From contig NZ_LWHG01000021.1 of assembly GCF_001625445.1 (NCBI RefSeq), positions 985,978 through 1,049,977 of the forward strand: DNA of 64,000 nt. The letters run 5' to 3'. The stretch's first letter is position 1; each line of letters starts with the position of its first letter. Positions 18,173 to 28,349 of this stretch are shown here, in pieces. Made by a program: the position numbers and the translations under genes. The notes beneath the pieces were generated by a model. The model was given only the letters and a program-made list of their open reading frames with translations, had not been told where the DNA came from and ran no database searches. Source of the DNA: Haladaptatus sp. R4. Its GTDB lineage: Archaea; Halobacteriota; Halobacteria; Halobacteriales; Haladaptataceae.

Positions 18173-18765
18173 AGCATATCCCTGATTTTGTCCGTGATTC
18201 CGCTGCTGTCGTCGGTTTCGACGTCCCGTAGCTGGTCCTCGATGTTGCCGAAGAACCGGTTGACGACGCGGTTCGCCACCGGATTGATGACGCGCTGGCC
18301 CATCTGCGCGACGCGCCCGAACACGTCGGTCTGGGCCTGCCAATCGACGGCGACGCCGTTCTCGGTTTCCTCCAACTGCATCCCCGCTTCGAGTTCGAAC
18401 GAGGAGTTACTGGCCTCACCTTCACCCTCGGCCGACATGTGGCCGAACTCCCGTTCGGTGATGGTGACGACCGTCTCGAAGGAGGGTTTGACGCTGCCGA
18501 CGCCGATCTCCATCAGCGCCGCGTAGTGTGCCCCCTCCTCGAATGCCCGCTCGGCGATCTCCTCGGTGTCCGCCTCGGGGAGCGTCGGCGGGTCGTCGTC
18601 CGACACCTGCTCGCGGAGTTCGTCGAAGTCCACGTCCTCGTCATCGACGCGCACGAGGAACTGGCAGCCCGGTAGTGCCTCTTTTATCATCACCGGGTCG
18701 GAGAGCGCCAGCCACGCCTCCTCGCGAGTGGTGTCCGCGATCTCGAACGTGTCACTGAACTCCAC
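18169..18765 (-). CDS. coxG: CoxG-like SRPBCC-family protein
   Basis: A 198-residue START/SRPBCC-fold protein (N-terminal MEFSDTFEIADTTREEAWLALSDPVMIKEALPGC type, with a helix-grip core to about residue 150). In carboxydotrophs CoxG helps attach the enzyme to the membrane. The C-terminal helix after NPVANRVVNRFF may serve that role but is not strongly hydrophobic. The start is GTG at 18765, preceded by a GGGAGG Shine-Dalgarno-like run. It is the first gene of the minus-strand cox operon and overlaps coxS by four bases (ATGA type). Confidence 0.82.
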   Translation of the reverse strand: MEFSDTFEIADTTREEAWLALSDPVMIKEALPGCQFLVRVDDEDVDFDELREQVSDDDPPTLPEADTEEIAERAFEEGAHYAALMEIGVGSVKPSFETVVTITEREFGHMSAEGEGEASNSSFELEAGMQLEETENGVAVDWQAQTDVFGRVAQMGQRVINPVANRVVNRFFGNIEDQLRDVETDDSSGITDKIRDML

Positions 18766-18918
18766 GCGAACTCACCGTCCTCCCGCCGTCGTGATTCTTG
18801 GAATCATCTGTCACATGTAATCATTATGGAATAGACAATAAGGCTTTTCCCGAATTCGGAGACCAATCCCGGTTACGGATGGGGAATAACTTTCATTTCT
18901 CCGCCCGTACAGGTCCCC

Positions 18919-20131
18919 GTGACGAACCGGGTTTCACGACAAACAGCGCTCGACCGGACGATAGGGGCGCGTACAACGCTTCTCGAAGATGGGCTGACGA
19001 ATCAGGTCCCTCCGGCGGAAGTTACCGACCGTATCCTCACGGAAGCCGTCGTCGCGTCCGCCGACGTTCCACCACACGACCGGGCGACGATGGACGGCTA
19101 CGCGTTCGCCGCCGCTGATGGCTATCCTCTCCGCGTCGTCGGTGACATCGGTGCGGAGGACGAGCCACCACAAATCGAGGCGGGGGAAGCGATCCGAATC
19201 GCAACCGGCGCGTCGCTTCCCGGCCATACCGATGCGGTTCTGGAACGCGAGCAGTCCGAACTGGAAGAGGAGAACGGCGATACCACACTCTCCGGTCCAT
19301 CCATCGAACCCGGACGGAACGTCTTCCGCCGCGGGACGACCGCGAGGAGAGACGAAACCCTGTTCTCCGCAGGGGATCGACTGACCCCGCCCGACGCCGG
19401 TCTGCTCGCGGACATCGGCGTCTCGACCGTTCCCGTCCGCGAACCGTTCTCCGTCCGCATCCTCGGCACCGGCACCGAACTCGTGGAGGGTCGCCAACCC
19501 GACCGCGATTCGCCGATGCTTTCCAATCTCGTGGCGTCGTGGGGCCACGAGCGTCAGGTCGTCGCTCCAGTACCCGACGACCCGGACGCGGTTCGGGACG
19601 CCGTCGCGGAACACGCCGCCGCGGCCGACGTGCTTCTGACGAGCGGCGGCACCGGCGGCGGCGCACGGCGACCACGTCCGTCGCGCGCTCGCAGACCTCG
19701 GGGAAAACGTCGTGGACGGCATCGACACTCGCCCCGGGAGTCACGTCCGGGTGGCCACCCTCCCCGACCACGACGCCGTCGTGGTGGCACTTCCCGGCAA
19801 ACCGGTCGCCGCGTTCCTCGGCGCGGTTTCCGTCTGCCGAGCGCTTCTCACCGGAGAAACCGCCGAACCGACCGAACGCACGCGACTCGGGTGCGACCTC
19901 GCGGTTCCGGACCGCGAAGTCGAGTTCATTGTTCCCGTCGAACACCGGGGCGACGAACTCGTTCCGCTCGGGCACGCCGACTCGTCGGTTCCGATCTACG
20001 GCGAGCGATTCTCGCCGCGCATCCTCGCCGACTGTGCCCGCGTGCTGGAAATGGACGGCTACCTCCGGGTGCGCGATTCGCTCGACGTCGGGGAGACGGT
20101 TCGATTCGTCCCGACGGAGGTCGTGACGTGA
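18919..20131 (+). pseudogene. moeA: molybdopterin molybdenumtransferase MoeA, interrupted by one frameshift
   Basis: MoeA inserts molybdate into adenylylated molybdopterin. The first part, from the GTG at 18919, has the MoeA hallmark PPHDRATMDGYAF, RIATGASLP, and ILGTGTEL, then TSGGTGGG. Right after that block, at about 19660-19663 in a GGC-rich run, the frame shifts by one base. The C-terminal domain continues in another frame as DHVRRALADLGENVVDG, then ALPGKPVAAFLGA, to the TGA at 20131. Removing one base gives 403 residues, the normal length. It lies divergent to coxG and overlaps mocA, fitting supply of cofactor to the hydroxylase. Confidence 0.85.
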
Positions 20132-20787
20132 CGCTCCCGGTAATTCGACCGCCGTTCAACGGATCGGACGAGGACGGGGATGCGGTAGCCACCCGTCCGG
20201 ACGCGTCCGTCGCGGGCGTCTTGCTGGCCGCCGGTAGCAGTTCGCGCTTCGGCGAGTCGGACAAACTCCTGGCCTCGCTCGACGACGACCCGCTGGTTCG
20301 ACACGCCGCGCGAAATCTCCGCTACGCGAGCGAACTCGATGCCGTCGCCGTCGTCGTCGGCGGAAACGCCGACGGGGTTCGGGACGCGCTCGACGGGTTC
20401 GGCCTGCCCATCGTCGAAAATCCGGACGCGGAACGCGGCCAAGCCACGTCCGTCCGGGCGGGCGTCGAGTGGGGACGGGAGTACGACGCCATCGTCTTCG
20501 CGCTCGGCGACATGCCACACGTCCAAACGCGGAGCATCAACCGCCTCGTTTCCGCGTATCGTGCAGGTTCCGGGGACGCCCTCGCCGCCGCCTTCGACGG
20601 CCGACGCGGCAACCCCGTCCTCTTCGATTCCATCCACTTCGACGCCCTCGCGGACGTTTCAGGGGATATCGGCGGGCGTGAAATCCTGCTCGACGGCGAG
20701 CACTCCGCACTGATCGAAACCGGCGATCCGGGGGTTCTACTGGATGTCGATACGAAGGGCGACCTGCGAAACGTTCGCTACGAATAG
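20128..20787 (+). CDS. mocA: MocA/MobA-like molybdenum cofactor nucleotidyltransferase
   Basis: A 219-residue nucleotidyltransferase. The N-terminal nucleotide-binding motif VLLAAGSSSRFGESDKLL is the MobA/MocA signature. ALGDMPHV holds the metal-binding Asp, and DVDTKGDL lies near the C-terminus. MocA-type enzymes add CMP to the molybdenum cofactor, the form used by CO-dehydrogenase and xanthine-dehydrogenase-family enzymes, which matches the cox neighbourhood. The GTG start at 20128 overlaps the moeA stop (GTGA). MobA (GMP transfer) is the alternative, but the context favours MocA. Length fits. Confidence 0.83.
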   Translation: MTLPVIRPPFNGSDEDGDAVATRPDASVAGVLLAAGSSSRFGESDKLLASLDDDPLVRHAARNLRYASELDAVAVVVGGNADGVRDALDGFGLPIVENPDAERGQATSVRAGVEWGREYDAIVFALGDMPHVQTRSINRLVSAYRAGSGDALAAAFDGRRGNPVLFDSIHFDALADVSGDIGGREILLDGEHSALIETGDPGVLLDVDTKGDLRNVRYE

Positions 20788-20837
20788 ACCGACGGAGCAA
20801 CGGGCGACTCGCTTACGATCCTGCGACTTGCTTACGA

Positions 20838-23185
20838 TCATTCTCGAATCGCGCGCCAGACTGTTTCCTCGGTCAGCGGCATGTCGATGCTCTCCACGCC
20901 GAACGGCGCAAGTGCATCCAGAACCGCGTTGACGAGCGCCGGGGGTGCGGCGATGGTCCCGGCCTCGCCGATTCCCTTCACGCCGAGGGGGTTGGTCGGA
21001 CTCGGCGTGACGGTGCTCCGGGTCTCCATCGTCGGAATCTGCTGGATTTTCGGAATCGCGTAATCCTGCATCGACCCGGTGACGAGCGTTCCGGCATCGT
21101 CGTACACGGCTTGCTCGTAGAGCGCTTGTCCGATGCCCTGTGCCACCCCACCGTGGACCTGCCCCTCCACGATTCGAGGGTTGACCTGCTCGCCGCAGTC
21201 GTCCACGGCGACGTAGCGTTCGACCTCGATTTCACCGGAGTCGGGGTCCACCGCGACCACGGCGGCGTGACAGCCGAAGGCGTAGGCCGTCCCGTCCTGG
21301 TCGTAGAACGTCGTGGACTCCAACCCGGCCGATTCGTCCGGCGGAAGCTGACGGCTGTAGGCCGCGCTCGCGACCTGTTCGAACGCGACGGCACGGTCCG
21401 GTGCGCCGACGACGCGGAACTCGCCGTCCTCCTGTGCGATATCCTCGGGGGCGGCCTCCAACCGGTCGGCGGCGATGCGTCGGGCCTTTTCGGCGACTTC
21501 ACCCGCGCTCTCGGCGACGGCGTTTCCACCGGCAATCGTGCTCCGACTGCCGAAAGTTCCCGTTCCGGTCGGGATGCGGTCCGTGTCGCCCTCCACTACG
21601 TCGATATCGTCGTAGGGAACGCCGAGTTCGTCGGCGACTATCTGGGCGTAGGTCGTCCCGTGGCCCTGGCCGTGGGAGTGCGTCCCCGCGTAGACCGTCA
21701 CGCCGCCGTCGGGGTGGACGCGGACGACGCCGCTCTCGAACCCGCCGCCGGTCGATTCGACGAAGCAGGCGAGGCCGATGCCGAGGTAGCGGCCGTCGTC
21801 TCGCTTCCTCCCGTCCACCCGTCCGTTTCCGTCCACCTGTCCGTTTCCGTCCACCTGCCGTGAGCGGAGTTCGTCGTATCCCACGGCGTCGAGCGCTTCG
21901 TCCAGTGCGGTTTCGTAGTCGCCGCTGTCGTAGTTCGCGCCGACGGCGGTTTCGTGGGGGAACTCCCCGGGTGGAATCTGATTGTGACGTCTGAACTCGG
22001 CGGGGTCGGTATCGAGTTCCCGCGCGGCGCGGTCCACGAGTCGCTCGGTGACGTAGATGGCTTCCGGACGGCCAGCGCCGCGGTAGGAGTGGACGGGGGC
22101 CGTGTTCGTCAGGACGCTGTGAGTCCGGCAGTGGATGGCGGGGATGTCGTACTGGCTGGCCAGCAGGCGGCCGTACCAGCCCGGAAGCGCGGGGCTGACG
22201 CCGAGTCCGTAGCCCCCGAGTCCGGCGTGGGTTTCGGCCTTGAGACCCCGAATCGTGCCGTCGTCGTCGAACGCCAGTTCGGCCGTCGTCCGGTGGTCTC
22301 GGCCGTGTGCACCGGCGAGGTAGTTTTCCGACCGCGTGGCGGTCCACTTCACCGGAATTCCGAGTTCGCGGGAACACCACGCCGCGACGCTTCGCCGGGG
22401 TGGTGGTGGCCCTTGTGTCCGAAGCCGCCGCCGACGCTTGGCGCGACGACGCGGATTCGATTCTCGGGGATGCCGAGCGTGTCCGAGAGCTTACCTCGAT
22501 GGCCGTGTGGTGACTGACTCGTCATCGTCACGGTCAGCGACTCCTCGACGTCGTCGTACTCCGCGAGCGCCGCTCGCGGCTCCATCGCGTTGGCGATGAG
22601 GCGGTTGTTCTCCAGTTCGATTTCGACGGAGTGGTCGGCGTCCTCGAACGCTCCCGCGGTGGCGTCCGCATCGCCCATATCCGTGACGGTCACGACGTTG
22701 TTCGGGACGCCCTCGAAAATCTCGGGCGCCCCCTCCGCAGTCGCCTCTATCGGGGTCGTCACCGCGTCGAGACGGTCGTAATCAACATTCACGGCGTCCG
22801 CGGCGTCCGTGGCGACGTAGCGGTCCTCGGCGACCACGGCGGCGACCGGCTGGCCGTGATACCGCACTCGCCCGTCGGCGAGTATCGGGTGGCCCGGAAT
22901 CTCGTTGTCGAGAAACCCGGTTTCGACGGAAATGGTTCCCGGGGTGTCCGAGTGTTCGATGTTCTCCCACGTGTAGACCCCCAGAACGCCATCCGTGGCC
23001 TCGGCATCGCTGGTGTCGATGTCCTCGACGGTCGCGTGGCCGTAGCGACTCCGCACGAAGGCGAGATACGCCATTCCGGGTGCGTGCAGGTCGTCGGTGT
23101 ACGTCGCTCGCCCGGTCACGAGCGCCGGATCCTCCCGCCGTTCGAGGTCTCGACCGACCATCGCCCCCTCGGGATTCTCACTCAT
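20838..23185 (-). pseudogene. molybdopterin large subunit coxL, copy 2, interrupted by one frameshift
   Basis: A second xanthine/CO-dehydrogenase-type large subunit, similar along its length to copy 1 but without its own coxS and coxM. The N-terminal frame starts at ATG 23185 (RREDPALVTGRATYTDD) and runs to VGGGFGHKGHHHPGEA. The reading then continues in another frame as VAAWCSRELGIPVKWTATR. Adding one base near 22388 restores 782 residues. The loop at the active site is HSYRGAGRPE, with Ser in place of the Ala seen in copy 1. The GEAGTI motif near the C-terminus is present. If expressed it would have to share the other subunits or use ones elsewhere. It lies convergent with mocA, which ends 50 bases away. 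Confidence 0.85.
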
Positions 23186-23376
23186 CTCCTCCCGTACTAC
23201 CGTTTCGCACGGAATCAAACTGTCGAGTCCGGAAAAACGGCCGGGGTAGGAGCAGTCGGTAACGGGGTGGGAAATATGGACGGAGTTGGAGATGATCGTA
23301 CGCAAATTCCGACCGTTTGTTACCAACGGTTGGTTAGATGCCGAAGATTCTTTTCATTGGAATCCTAAATCCGGGT

Positions 23377-24522
23377 ATGTCATTTCGACTGTCAGACGAG
23401 CAGCGTGCGATACGCGAGGCGGTGCGCGAGTTCGGCGAGGAGGAGATAGCGCCCGTCGCGCGGGAGCACGACGAGGAGAAGAAGTATCCCGAAGAGCTCA
23501 TCGAGAAGGCGGCGGAGCTCGATTTGCTCGCTCCGGGTATTCCCGTGGAGTACGGCGGCGCGGGGATGGACACCCTCTCGTCAATCATCGTCACCGAGGA
23601 ACTGTGGCGGGCCGACGCGGGTATCGGGAGCGCCATCGGCAGTCGCGGATTCGGGTCGAACATGATCCGGAAGTTCGGCGACGAGTGGATGAAAGAGGAG
23701 TGGCTCCCCCGAATCGCCAACGGCCAATCGGCGTGCTGTAGCTGTATCTCGGAGCCGGGCCACGGGTCGAACGTCGCCGGAATCGAGACGGTCGCGGAGA
23801 CGGACGGCGACGAGTACGTCATCAACGGCAACAAGATGTGGATTACCAACGGCACCGTCGCCGACGTAGCCGTCGTCATGGCGAAGACCGACCCCGACGC
23901 CGAACCGCCGCACCGCGGCATCAGCGCCATCCTCGTCCCGACGGACACGGACGGGTTCAAGCCGACGAAAATAGACAACAAGCTCGGCATCCGCGCCTCG
24001 GACCTGGCGGAAATCGTCCTCGACGACGTGCGCGTCCCCACAGAGAACGTCATCGGCGAGGAGGACAAGGGCTTCTACCAGTTGATGAACTTCTTCGCGT
24101 CCGGTCGCGTGAGCGTCGCCTCGCAGGCCGTGGGCGTCGCGCAGGCCGCCGTGGACCAGTCCATCGACTACGCCAGCGAGCGCGAGCAGGGCGGGAACCT
24201 CATCAAGGACTACCAAGCAATCGGGCACAAGGTCGCCGACATGGCGACGGACGTGGAAGCCGCCCGGTCGCTCACCTACCGCGCCGCCTCGCACGTAGAG
24301 GAGGGCGACGACCGCCTCGCAACCCGGTTTGCGAGCATGGCCAAACTGTTCGCCAGCGAGCACGCCGTCGACGTCGCCGACGACGCCATTCAGGTCCACG
24401 GCGGCGCTGGCTACGTCACCGACCACCCCGTCGAGCGCTACTACCGCGACGCCCGCATCACGAAAATCTACGAAGGGACCAGCGAAATCCAGAAGAACAT
24501 CATCTCCGACGACCTGTTCTAG
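23377..24522 (+). CDS. acyl-CoA dehydrogenase
   Basis: A 381-residue FAD enzyme catalysing the first step of beta-oxidation, alpha,beta-dehydrogenation of an acyl-CoA. Visible: N-terminal helical domain (SDEQRAIREAVREFGEEEIAP), SEPGHGSNVAGIET and WITNG in the beta domain for FAD and substrate, and the C-terminal YEGTSEIQKNII, whose Glu is the usual catalytic base. The chosen ATG is at 23377, the start of homology; an in-frame ATG at 23338 gives 13 further residues. Chain-length preference cannot be read. The gene starts the lipid-catabolism cluster, facing away from coxL copy 2. Confidence 0.92.
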   Translation: MSFRLSDEQRAIREAVREFGEEEIAPVAREHDEEKKYPEELIEKAAELDLLAPGIPVEYGGAGMDTLSSIIVTEELWRADAGIGSAIGSRGFGSNMIRKFGDEWMKEEWLPRIANGQSACCSCISEPGHGSNVAGIETVAETDGDEYVINGNKMWITNGTVADVAVVMAKTDPDAEPPHRGISAILVPTDTDGFKPTKIDNKLGIRASDLAEIVLDDVRVPTENVIGEEDKGFYQLMNFFASGRVSVASQAVGVAQAAVDQSIDYASEREQGGNLIKDYQAIGHKVADMATDVEAARSLTYRAASHVEEGDDRLATRFASMAKLFASEHAVDVADDAIQVHGGAGYVTDHPVERYYRDARITKIYEGTSEIQKNIISDDLF

Positions 24523-25353
24523 AGGTTCAAGAGCAAGTTTTTGCTAGATTCTGTGCTGGGAAGGGGACCGACCGCTAGACTGCACGATATCGTTGAGCCG
24601 CCGTGGCCGCGCGCTGGCACAGTTCTGCGGACATTTCGTCCGCAGGGCTGTGCTGACAGCGTGCGAGGGATGAGCGGAACGAGTGCAACGAGTGGAGGGA
24701 ATCGGCTGGGGAGGTGTGTGGACGGTTGCGGTACTGTCGTTTGGGTGTCCTCGTGAACCGGGCGGGACCTCCGGTCCCGCTGGAAGCCGGCGCAAAGCGC
24801 CGGTGACGCAGTGAACGAGGGCTCGTCAGAGCTTGCTCTGACGGTGGATTGAAAGGGGCCGCCCGTTCGCGCACCGCCTGGTCGTCTCAGTGACCCCTCT
24901 CGCCGAGGCAGGCGGTTATGCCGAGGCGAGATGTCGGTCGAGCGTCACGCGAACGAATGTGAGTGTGATCACGGAAGTCGCAGCCCGCGAACGAATGTGA
25001 GCCGGAACGTCTTCCGGAGGACCGCGAGCGGGCGGGGGCTTTCGAGGAAGTCTTCCTCGTAATTGCAACTACACATCAGCCAGACACGACTCGTAGCGAA
25101 TGGGGGGCTTTCGAGGTCTTCACTCCAATAGTTGCAACAATGATGCGAGCAGTTACAGACGTCAATGAGACCGCACCGCCTCCGCACCACACCCTCCCCA
25201 ACCGACTCCTCGCTAACGCTTGTCGCCCCTCGCTCCCGCGCGCCGACCGCCTCGGTCTGTGAGTATTCGAAACGAACATAACCCACGATGATTCTCGTTT
25301 TCGCGCCTCGTTCGAAGGAGAACCCTGATAACCCGTTCTCCGGAAGGAACAGT
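24523..25353. repeat. intergenic region with a run of hairpins and short direct repeats
   Basis: No credible gene in 831 bases. Perfect hairpins occur in series: 24625-24645 (CTGCGGAC, 5-base loop), 24762-24780 (GCGGGACC, 3-base loop), 24787-24803 (CCGGCGC, 3-base loop) and 24824-24843 (CGTCAGAGC, 2-base loop). The 15-mer GCGAACGAATGTGAG is repeated at 24949-24963 and 24987-25001. GGGGGCTTTCGAGG occurs at 25034-25047 and 25103-25116, each followed by GTCTTC and a GTTGCAAC-like or ATTGCAAC-like tail. This could be a non-coding RNA, an extended terminator and processing region, or a degenerate mobile repeat. Confidence 0.5.
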
Positions 25354-25881
25354 ATGACCGACGAGACGGAATCACCGAACTGGGAGTTCAAGGAGCGGGA
25401 CATCGCCATTCTGCGGGAACTGACACGTGACCCACAGCTGTCATCGCGGGAGTTGACGACCATCCTCGCCGAGGAGTACGACATCGAAGTGTCGCACGTC
25501 ACCGTGAGCGAATCCATCCGCGAGATGCGGAACGAGGGCGTGTTCCGGGAGGCCATCATCCCCAACGAGGAGTACTACATCTTCGGCCTGTTCGAGTTCA
25601 AGTTCAACCCGGAACACTTCGCGGACAGTTGGCGCGCCGCGATGGAGTACATCCGTGACGACCCCAACACGCTGTTTTACTTCCTCTCGGACGGCGAGTA
25701 CCAGTGGAAGACGGTGATGATGTTCCCCAACCGGCAAGCCGAATCACAGTGGATTCACGAGTTCTACAAGGAACACGGGGACGTGATCGACAACATCCGC
25801 AACTCGGTGGTGCACAACGTGCTCAAGTTCCGCACCGACCCCGAGATATTCGAGGGACTGGACGACGAGTACAAAAAATAG
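25354..25881 (+). CDS. winged-helix transcriptional regulator (Lrp/AsnC-like HTH)
   Basis: A 175-residue protein. The N-terminal part (about residues 12-75) is a winged helix: ILRELTRDPQLSSRELTTIL followed by a recognition helix near VSHVTVSESIREM. The C-terminal half is an aromatic-rich domain (YYIFGLFEFKF, QWKTVMMFPN) that may be a ligand-sensing domain; it lacks a clear RAM motif. The ATG at 25354 is used; an in-frame ATG at 25288 gives an unlikely N-terminus. The gene sits between a dehydrogenase and the hydratase genes, so control of fatty-acid genes is likely but inferred. Confidence 0.75.
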   Translation: MTDETESPNWEFKERDIAILRELTRDPQLSSRELTTILAEEYDIEVSHVTVSESIREMRNEGVFREAIIPNEEYYIFGLFEFKFNPEHFADSWRAAMEYIRDDPNTLFYFLSDGEYQWKTVMMFPNRQAESQWIHEFYKEHGDVIDNIRNSVVHNVLKFRTDPEIFEGLDDEYKK

Positions 25882-25902
25882 CAGAGCCACCCATTACCTC
25901 GC

Positions 25903-26340
25903 TCACCGCACCAGCGAGAGGAGTTCGCACGACAACACGACCTCGTCCCGCTGGTTCAGCACCTCGGCCTCGTATCGGACGACGCCGTTCCCGGTCGGAT
26001 GGTCGCGCGCTTCCTTCTCGATCAGTTCCAACGTGACGTGAACCGTATCGTCGAAGAAGACGGGCGCTCGAAAGCGGAGTCGGTCCACGCCGTAAAACGC
26101 CACCGTCTCCGCGCGTTCGTGGACGATGCGCCGCGTGAGGCCGGTCATGACCGAAAACACGAGCGCGCCGTGGGCGATTCGCTCCCCGAACTCCGACTCG
26201 GCCATCTCGGTCTCGCTGGTGTGAAGCGTGTTGAAGTCGCCGCTCACGCCCGCGAAGTTGACGACGTCGGCCTCGGTGATGGTGCGCGTGGGTGTCGTCA
26301 GCCGTTTTCCGACCTCCAGTTCCTCGAACGGAATCGTCAC
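25903..26340 (-). CDS. MaoC-family (R)-enoyl-CoA hydratase-like protein
   Basis: A 145-residue hot-dog-fold protein. The catalytic Asp and His occur in VSGDFNTLHT, within the family pattern D-x(4)-H, and FGERIAHGALVFS is the conserved helix that follows. MaoC dehydratases hydrate enoyl-CoA, commonly giving the (R)-3-hydroxy product used for polyhydroxyalkanoate or beta-oxidation. The gene starts two bases before the stop of the upstream fusion gene, so they form one minus-strand operon. Length is normal for a single-domain member. Confidence 0.85.
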   Translation of the reverse strand: MTIPFEELEVGKRLTTPTRTITEADVVNFAGVSGDFNTLHTSETEMAESEFGERIAHGALVFSVMTGLTRRIVHERAETVAFYGVDRLRFRAPVFFDDTVHVTLELIEKEARDHPTGNGVVRYEAEVLNQRDEVVLSCELLSLVR

Positions 26341-26342
26341 GG

Positions 26343-28349
26343 CTACTCCCCCGTGAACTCGGGGTCGCGGTCCTCGCCGAACGCGGCGGTTCCCTCGCGC
26401 ACGTCGTCGGTGCTCATGAGCAGACCGAAGCCCTGACTCTCCATCGCCAGCGCGGCGTCGAGGCTCGCGTCGGCCCCTTCGTTCATCACCTTCTTCGCCA
26501 CCTTCAGGCCGACTGGCGGCCCTTCGAGCATGTCGTCAACGAACTCCGCGACGACGTCGTCGAACTCATCGACGGGGACGGAACGGTTGATGAGGCCCCA
26601 GTCCTCGGCGCGGTCGGCGTCGATGCGGTTGCCCCGGAACACGAGTTCCTTGGCGCGCGTCTCGCCGAGCAGTCTGATGAGTCGCTGGGTGCCGCCGCCG
26701 CCAGGAATGAGTCCGAGACGAATCTCGGGGGAACCGAACTCCGATTTCTCCGTGGCGATCCGCATGTCGCAGGCGAGCGCCAATTCCAACCCGGCACCGA
26801 GACAGTAGCCGTCCACTTTCGCAATCGTCGGACGCTCGAACTCGTTGACCGTCTCGAACGTCGGCGTCACGTCCATGAAGTCCGTGGGCGTGGCGTCCGC
26901 GAACCCGCCGATGTCGGCTCCGGCGCTGAACGCGCGGTCGCCAGCGCCCTCGAACGTGACACAGCGCACGTCGTCGGTATCGACCGACGTGAGCAGATCG
27001 TCGATTTCACCGAGCAAATCGGCCGAAAGGGCGTTCAGGCGCTCCGGCCGGTTCAGTTCGATTGCGAGCAGGCCGTCGTCGGAGAGGTCGTAGTTGAGTA
27101 ACTGGTAGGTACCCGGACCGTCGCCGCTGGTCGAATACTCGTGGAATCCTTCGCCTGCTTTCTCGCCGGTTTTTCCGGCTTCGACCAGTTCGACGAGATA
27201 GTCGTCCGGTTCGAACCTCGCCTCGCCGGTCTCCTGATACAGGGATTCGAGTTTGTCCAGAACGGTGTCGAGACCGATTTTGTCCGCGCGTCGGCAGATA
27301 CCCTCCGGGAACCCGAGTCCGAGACGGACGCCGGTGTCGATTTCGTCGGGTCGGGCGACGCCCTCCCCGACGAGTCGCGCCGCCTCGTTGACCATCCGGG
27401 CCTCGATTCGCAGGGTGTCGAACCCGTCACCGTCGCCGGGTTCGTAGTTGACTCCCGCTCCATCGACGGCCTCGCCGTCTACTTGAGACGTCTCCGACGT
27501 CTCTCCGTCTTCGTAGTCGTAATACCCCTTCCCCGTCTTCTGTCCCAGTTCCTCGTTCTCGACCTTCTCGGCCATGAGGGGCGGAATCTCCCGCCCGGAC
27601 TCGTTGCGGACGTGATAGCCCACGTCGATGCCGGTCAGGTCCATGAGTTCGAACGGTCCCATCGGGTAGCCCCGCTGGTGGACCATGGCGGCGTCCACCT
27701 CGCGTATCGTCGCCTCGCCGTTCGACACCATCCATGCGGGTTCGTCCCCGAACGGACCGAGGACGGTGTTGACGACGAACCCGCGAACGTCCTTCCGGAC
27801 GTAGATCGGCGTCTTGCCGATGGATTCGGCGAACTCGTACGCCGCCTCCGCCGTCCCGTCGCTCGTTCGCTCGCCGTAGATGATTTCGACCAAGTCCATC
27901 TTCACCGGCGGGTTGAAAAAGTGCATGCCGACCACGTCCTCCGGTCTGGAGGTGACACCGGCCATCTCCGTAACGCTCAGGCTAGACGTGTTCGACGCCA
28001 GCAAGGCGTCCTCGGAAGCGAACTCGTCGAGGTCGATGAACACCTCCCGCTTGAGGTCCATCCGCTCGGGCACCGCCTCGATGACGAGGTCGGCGTCGGC
28101 CACCGCCGATTCCAGATCGACTGCTGTCTCGACGCGTGCGAGAACGTCCTCGACTGACTCGTCGAGGAGGCCCTTCTCGGCCAACTTCTCTAGACTCCAC
28201 TCGATGCTCTCGTACCCGTTCGTGACGAACTCCTCCTCGACGTCGCGCATAGTGACGTCGTACCCGGCGATGGCGGCCACTTCCGTGATTCCGTGGCCCA
28301 TGTTTCCGGCACCGAGCACAGTCACCCGTCGAATATCCGTGTCTGGCAT
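26343..28349 (-). CDS. 3-hydroxyacyl-CoA dehydrogenase / enoyl-CoA hydratase fusion
   Basis: A 668-residue bifunctional beta-oxidation enzyme. Residues 1 to about 400 form the NAD-binding dehydrogenase (LGAGNMGHGITEVAA, then ASNTSSLSV and HFFNPPVKMDLVE, then PRELD-type C-terminal domains including the GYYDYE helix). From about residue 400 to the end is an enoyl-CoA hydratase (crotonase) domain with GAGDRAFSAGADIGGF and GLIPGGGGTQRL, the oxyanion-hole regions. The order dehydrogenase-hydratase is the reverse of bacterial FadB but is common in haloarchaea. The two domains would hydrate enoyl-CoA and oxidise the product. It is co-transcribed with the MaoC gene. Confidence 0.92.
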   Translation of the reverse strand: MPDTDIRRVTVLGAGNMGHGITEVAAIAGYDVTMRDVEEEFVTNGYESIEWSLEKLAEKGLLDESVEDVLARVETAVDLESAVADADLVIEAVPERMDLKREVFIDLDEFASEDALLASNTSSLSVTEMAGVTSRPEDVVGMHFFNPPVKMDLVEIIYGERTSDGTAEAAYEFAESIGKTPIYVRKDVRGFVVNTVLGPFGDEPAWMVSNGEATIREVDAAMVHQRGYPMGPFELMDLTGIDVGYHVRNESGREIPPLMAEKVENEELGQKTGKGYYDYEDGETSETSQVDGEAVDGAGVNYEPGDGDGFDTLRIEARMVNEAARLVGEGVARPDEIDTGVRLGLGFPEGICRRADKIGLDTVLDKLESLYQETGEARFEPDDYLVELVEAGKTGEKAGEGFHEYSTSGDGPGTYQLLNYDLSDDGLLAIELNRPERLNALSADLLGEIDDLLTSVDTDDVRCVTFEGAGDRAFSAGADIGGFADATPTDFMDVTPTFETVNEFERPTIAKVDGYCLGAGLELALACDMRIATEKSEFGSPEIRLGLIPGGGGTQRLIRLLGETRAKELVFRGNRIDADRAEDWGLINRSVPVDEFDDVVAEFVDDMLEGPPVGLKVAKKVMNEGADASLDAALAMESQGFGLLMSTDDVREGTAAFGEDRDPEFTGE

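Noticed and set aside
25030..25140. Possible CRISPR-like repeat pair (GGGGGCTTTCGAGG)
   Set aside because: Only two copies, imperfect flanks, and no cas genes or further spacing regularity.
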